A DNA stretch of 13,225 nucleotides. It comes from Patescibacteria group bacterium. Lineage in GTDB: Bacteria; Patescibacteriota; Patescibacteriia; UBA1558; GWA2-36-10. The DNA lies in NCBI GenBank assembly GCA_030917205.1, contig JAUPVE010000008.1, positions 1-13,225 of the forward strand, read 5' to 3'. Positions 10,118-13,225 of this stretch are shown piece after piece. Under the pieces are notes generated by a model, which worked only from the letters and a program-made list of their open reading frames with translations, ran no database searches and was not told where the DNA came from. Both the position numbers and the translations under genes were made by a program. The stretch's first letter is position 1; each line of letters opens with the position of its first letter.

Positions 10118-13100
10118 ATGCCAGAAGAAAATTTGATCAATGATAAAGCTATTCAATCTGCGACAGGTCATGCCCCTGAGTTGCCTGAGCGCTCGGCTAC
10201 TGAAACAGCCGCTGAGGCAGAACGAACAATAGCGGATATTGATAAAGTAGTTGCTGATTTTCGTGCTCAAGAAGCAGTGACTAATCCTGATGACGTCCAC
10301 GAATTGGAGTCAACTGCTCAGTCTAGTGTGGCCCAGGTTCAAGAGGTATTACATACTCAGGATGATTCAGGTTTAGAAAGTACTATCAAAGAAAATACCA
10401 ATACACCTGAATATAAAAAAGCTCAAGACTACGCTAAACAGGTACAAGTGAAAATAGCTAATATTTTGCAATCAATTAGCGATGATAGACTGCGTGGCAA
10501 AGCACAGTTCAAATTGGATAAACTTTCCAAGAGTTTTTGGTTTTTTTGTAAAGAAATGGCTTTTAATGACATGGAAGAGTTTGATTATAATAGCAAAATT
10601 TCTATGATGGAGAGTAATTATCAAAAAGTTTTAGTAGAAATCGATGCTGTGTCTGCTGATTTTTTGGCTAAAGATAAAAAGAAAGTACCAAATCCTGAGG
10701 TGTCAAAAGTAACTCCAGTAGAAAATCCAGTTGGGGCCACGTCGGATGACCAGAGTATTGAGACAGTAAAGCAGGATGAGTCTACAGTCAGCGCTGAGAC
10801 AGATTCACAATCAGTTGCGGTAGAACCAAAAAATATTGATGTTGTAGTTGAAGACAATATTCAAGCCACTGATCAGGGGCCAGATAAGTTCCAAGAGTTG
10901 GAAAATTTACATAGGACCATGACTCAAGCATCCTCAAAAACAAAGTTTTCTCTTGGTAAATTAAATAGAAAAAAAAGAACAATAGAATCTACAATTAATT
11001 CTGATAATTCTGATGCTACTCAAGAAATGCCATTGGCAGTGGATAATGATTTTTCGTATAATCAGGCTCAATCTTGGGAGGCTTTGTACTTAGCCTTGAG
11101 TAATAAATTAGGCTCAGCGGCCGAGCCAATTATGGATAGATTAAGATTAGTTGAATTAGGTGATCGATCAACCCCAGAAGAGTTGAGTAAAACAGAGGGT
11201 ATGACTCCAGAAATTATTGAAGCGGTAGCCGGACTAAGACATAAACCTTTTGAGGAGAGTCATGAAGATTTTCAGTATTTTGAGAATTTATATAATTATA
11301 TCGAAAGGATTGTTTTACCTGATAGAGCCAAAAAAATTATCAAAAATATAGAAGCTTTTAGAGCTGGTAAAATTTCTGAGGAAGTATTAGCAGCCGGTTT
11401 ACAGCCATTGTACAGTGGCTGGGTAGTACCAGTGATTAAGAGCTTATTAGCAAAAGAGGCAGAAGGCAGTACAGCCTTTGTGGTTCAAAAACCAGCTGTG
11501 CCAGAACAGACCCCCGAATCAGTTAAATCTGCAGAAATTGAATCATTATCATCAGAAGAGTCGAATGTGCTTGCGCCCGAGATAGTGGATGTACCTAAAA
11601 ATACACCAACCCAATCTACGGAACCAGTTAACCCAGAACCTATTCCAAATCCAGACCCCGTGCCAACTCCTGAGCCAGTTCTAACTCCAGAACCTGTCAT
11701 ACCAGATAAAGTAGAAAAAGATTTGGGCTATCTTGATATTGATCCAAAAATTATTTGGGAAAAAATGACTCCCAAAGATATGGAAGCTCTGCAAGCTTTG
11801 ATGAAAGCTGGAGATATGACCAAGATAAATGAATTTTATCAAAGCAAAATAAAAGAAGTTTTAGTTGATCAGAAAAAAGAATCTGCATCTGATGAAGTAT
11901 TGATGAAGCAAATAGCTGAATCTGTTAATTCTATCATCCAAAATCAAATACAGCATGAGTTGGATAGTGAATTATTAAAAACAGACTGGAAAGATAAAGG
12001 TTTGGTTGCTGCCAAAATAGCTAAAAATATCGTGATTATGGGTGGTGCTTCTTTGGCCATCGGTGCTTTAGGTGTTGGTACAGGTGGTTTAGGGATAGCC
12101 GCTACTGCAGCTACTATGACTTTAGTTAGGTTTGCCATGAAAAAAAATGAAGCAAAACGTAAAAAAAGAACAGATGATAGCACTAAAGAAGCAGAAAGAC
12201 TAGGAGAGGCTAAGAAGAAAGAAGAAATTTTGGAGGCTATATTTTCCCCCGATAATGCTGAAAAATTAAGAGCAGAGATCAGTGGTCACATTGCCAATGT
12301 TTTACGCGAACAAAGCAGTGGCCGCGCTTTGAAAGCTTTGAAAGAATATAAAAGAGCTAAGGGTGAAAAAGAAAAAGAGGTTTTGGATTCTAATTTACGC
12401 GATGTAGAAAAGATACTATATCTAAATGCTTTGACCAAGGTGCGCACTGAACATCCTGACGCCACTCCAGAACAACAGCAGAATATGGCCTTGACTTTGG
12501 CCTTGACTCTCGGTCAACATGAAAGAGGAGAAAATTTAGCTAAGCAAAGATTAGAAGCAATCAAAAAATCAAAACCAGATTTGTATAAGTTAATTGAGAA
12601 GTTTAACTTATTAAACGCTGGTAGTCCTGACAAAAAACCAGCCGGCATGAGCAAGGAAGAAGAGAGTCTTTGGGATAAGTCAAAATATGATTTAATGAGC
12701 TTGGGTATAGGTACTGCTGTAGGTTTTGCAGTGCGTAGCTCTGATTTTGCTCGAGTAGCCATGGGAGCAATTGCTGGTGCTGGTCTTGGTTATAAGATCG
12801 GTCAGGCTATGGAAAAAAGGGATGAAAAGAAAGCTTTGGCTGAAATTGCGAAGATGATAGATGAAAGCGAGACAAAGATTAGAGATATTGAGTTTCCAAC
12901 TGAAGAAATAGAGCAATTAAAAAAAGATAGCATCTTTGTTAAAAGTAAATTGGACTTAGGTTTTCTAGATAGCGATCCACTACTCAAGAGTCGAGCTGAA
13001 AATTTTATTCATCAAGTACAAAAAATAGAATTAGCTAATCAAGAGTCATTCAAAAAATTATTGGATAGTGTGAGTAGTAGGACTGACAAGCGTGCTGAAC

Positions 13101-13225
13101 AAGTAGAGGAAGATCTAAATAGAATTGGTAGTAAGATCAAAAATAGGCGTTTGTGGACTACTATTGGTGGTGCAGTGCTTGGTGGTGCAGCCGCTTTGTG
13201 GTTGGATGAACATTTTAATAAGAAA
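10118..13225 (+). CDS. Very large helical protein with glycine-zipper hydrophobic segments, 3' end outside window
   Basis: From ATG 10118, one base after the preceding stop, the frame stays open for 1036 codons to the window edge. The N-terminal half (to about 480) is soluble, acidic and helical. A Pro/Glu-rich linker follows (about 500-530, repeated PEP and PTPEP units). Three glycine/alanine-rich hydrophobic stretches come next: about 630-675 (GGASLAIGALGVGTGGLGIAA), 858-898 (GIGTAVGF... and GAIAGAGLGYKIG) and 1012-1030 (TTIGGAVLGGAAALWL). Each of the first two is followed by a Lys/Arg-rich segment, and charged helices lie between them. Such glycine zippers pack tightly in membranes or insert as helical hairpins. 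There is no signal peptide. I recognise no enzyme or named family. An envelope-associated scaffold or secretion/assembly component is possible but only inferred. Confidence 0.85.
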   Translation, partial: MPEENLINDKAIQSATGHAPELPERSATETAAEAERTIADIDKVVADFRAQEAVTNPDDVHELESTAQSSVAQVQEVLHTQDDSGLESTIKENTNTPEYKKAQDYAKQVQVKIANILQSISDDRLRGKAQFKLDKLSKSFWFFCKEMAFNDMEEFDYNSKISMMESNYQKVLVEIDAVSADFLAKDKKKVPNPEVSKVTPVENPVGATSDDQSIETVKQDESTVSAETDSQSVAVEPKNIDVVVEDNIQATDQGPDKFQELENLHRTMTQASSKTKFSLGKLNRKKRTIESTINSDNSDATQEMPLAVDNDFSYNQAQSWEALYLALSNKLGSAAEPIMDRLRLVELGDRSTPEELSKTEGMTPEIIEAVAGLRHKPFEESHEDFQYFENLYNYIERIVLPDRAKKIIKNIEAFRAGKISEEVLAAGLQPLYSGWVVPVIKSLLAKEAEGSTAFVVQKPAVPEQTPESVKSAEIESLSSEESNVLAPEIVDVPKNTPTQSTEPVNPEPIPNPDPVPTPEPVLTPEPVIPDKVEKDLGYLDIDPKIIWEKMTPKDMEALQALMKAGDMTKINEFYQSKIKEVLVDQKKESASDEVLMKQIAESVNSIIQNQIQHELDSELLKTDWKDKGLVAAKIAKNIVIMGGASLAIGALGVGTGGLGIAATAATMTLVRFAMKKNEAKRKKRTDDSTKEAERLGEAKKKEEILEAIFSPDNAEKLRAEISGHIANVLREQSSGRALKALKEYKRAKGEKEKEVLDSNLRDVEKILYLNALTKVRTEHPDATPEQQQNMALTLALTLGQHERGENLAKQRLEAIKKSKPDLYKLIEKFNLLNAGSPDKKPAGMSKEEESLWDKSKYDLMSLGIGTAVGFAVRSSDFARVAMGAIAGAGLGYKIGQAMEKRDEKKALAEIAKMIDESETKIRDIEFPTEEIEQLKKDSIFVKSKLDLGFLDSDPLLKSRAENFIHQVQKIELANQESFKKLLDSVSSRTDKRAEQVEEDLNRIGSKIKNRRLWTTIGGAVLGGAAALWLDEHFNKK

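Noticed and set aside
10025..12987. Several short minus-strand frames opposite the giant gene
   Set aside because: The + strand frame is continuous for 1036 codons with sensible domain features; the minus frames are short, overlapping and without family likeness.
1..13225. Possible UGA recoding, since none of the nine visible stop codons is TGA (six TAA, three TAG)
   Set aside because: No gene needs an in-frame TGA to be full length, MutM and the tRNAs look normal, and nine stops in an AT-rich genome is too small a sample.

Overview
The window looks like part of an AT-rich genome from the Candidate Phyla Radiation (Patescibacteria). The reasons are small signal-peptide proteins with dockerin-like and poly-glycine segments, a DUF5663-like small protein, a CAP-domain protein with a TSP3-like calcium motif, and genes that mostly lack a Shine-Dalgarno sequence. 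The lineage is inferred from protein character only; a Falkowbacteria-like member would fit, but no marker gene in the window proves it. Every gene and RNA reads on the + strand.

Layout. Positions 1-1093 hold the 3' end of a class II fructose-bisphosphate aldolase gene followed 4 nt later by a membrane-anchored TPR protein. Positions 1094-1396 hold a short imperfect palindrome, tRNA-Tyr(GTA), tRNA-Thr(GGT) and a terminator. Positions 1415-6910 are a block of three exported or surface proteins, each with its own candidate promoter: a dockerin-repeat protein, a CAP (SCP/PR1) protein with TSP3-like and Ig-like parts, and a large protein with dockerin-like duplications, a DUF4215-type Cys repeat, a Gly9 linker and a fibronectin III domain. 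The first and third share a C-terminal module found nowhere else in the window. Next come mutM (6955-7815) and a compact unit at 7823-9539: near-consensus promoter, structured leader, strong Shine-Dalgarno, a 502-aa multi-TM SPFH/band-7-like protein, and a strong terminator. That unit is visibly richer in G+C than its neighbours. From 9595 to the right edge is a tight three-gene operon: a DUF5663-like protein, a 58-aa charged helical protein, and the first 1036 codons of a very large, mostly helical protein with glycine-rich hydrophobic segments. The last gene runs off the window.

How it may fit together. The central block seems to build the cell exterior: calcium-dependent repeat domains, adhesive folds and a shared C-terminal module that may attach or assemble proteins at the envelope. 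The SPFH protein and the large glycine-zipper protein are also membrane proteins, so most of the window concerns the envelope. The aldolase, mutM and the tRNAs are housekeeping genes. The least explained parts are the shared C-terminal module, the GC-rich SPFH unit with a possible kissing-loop leader, and the giant right-hand gene.
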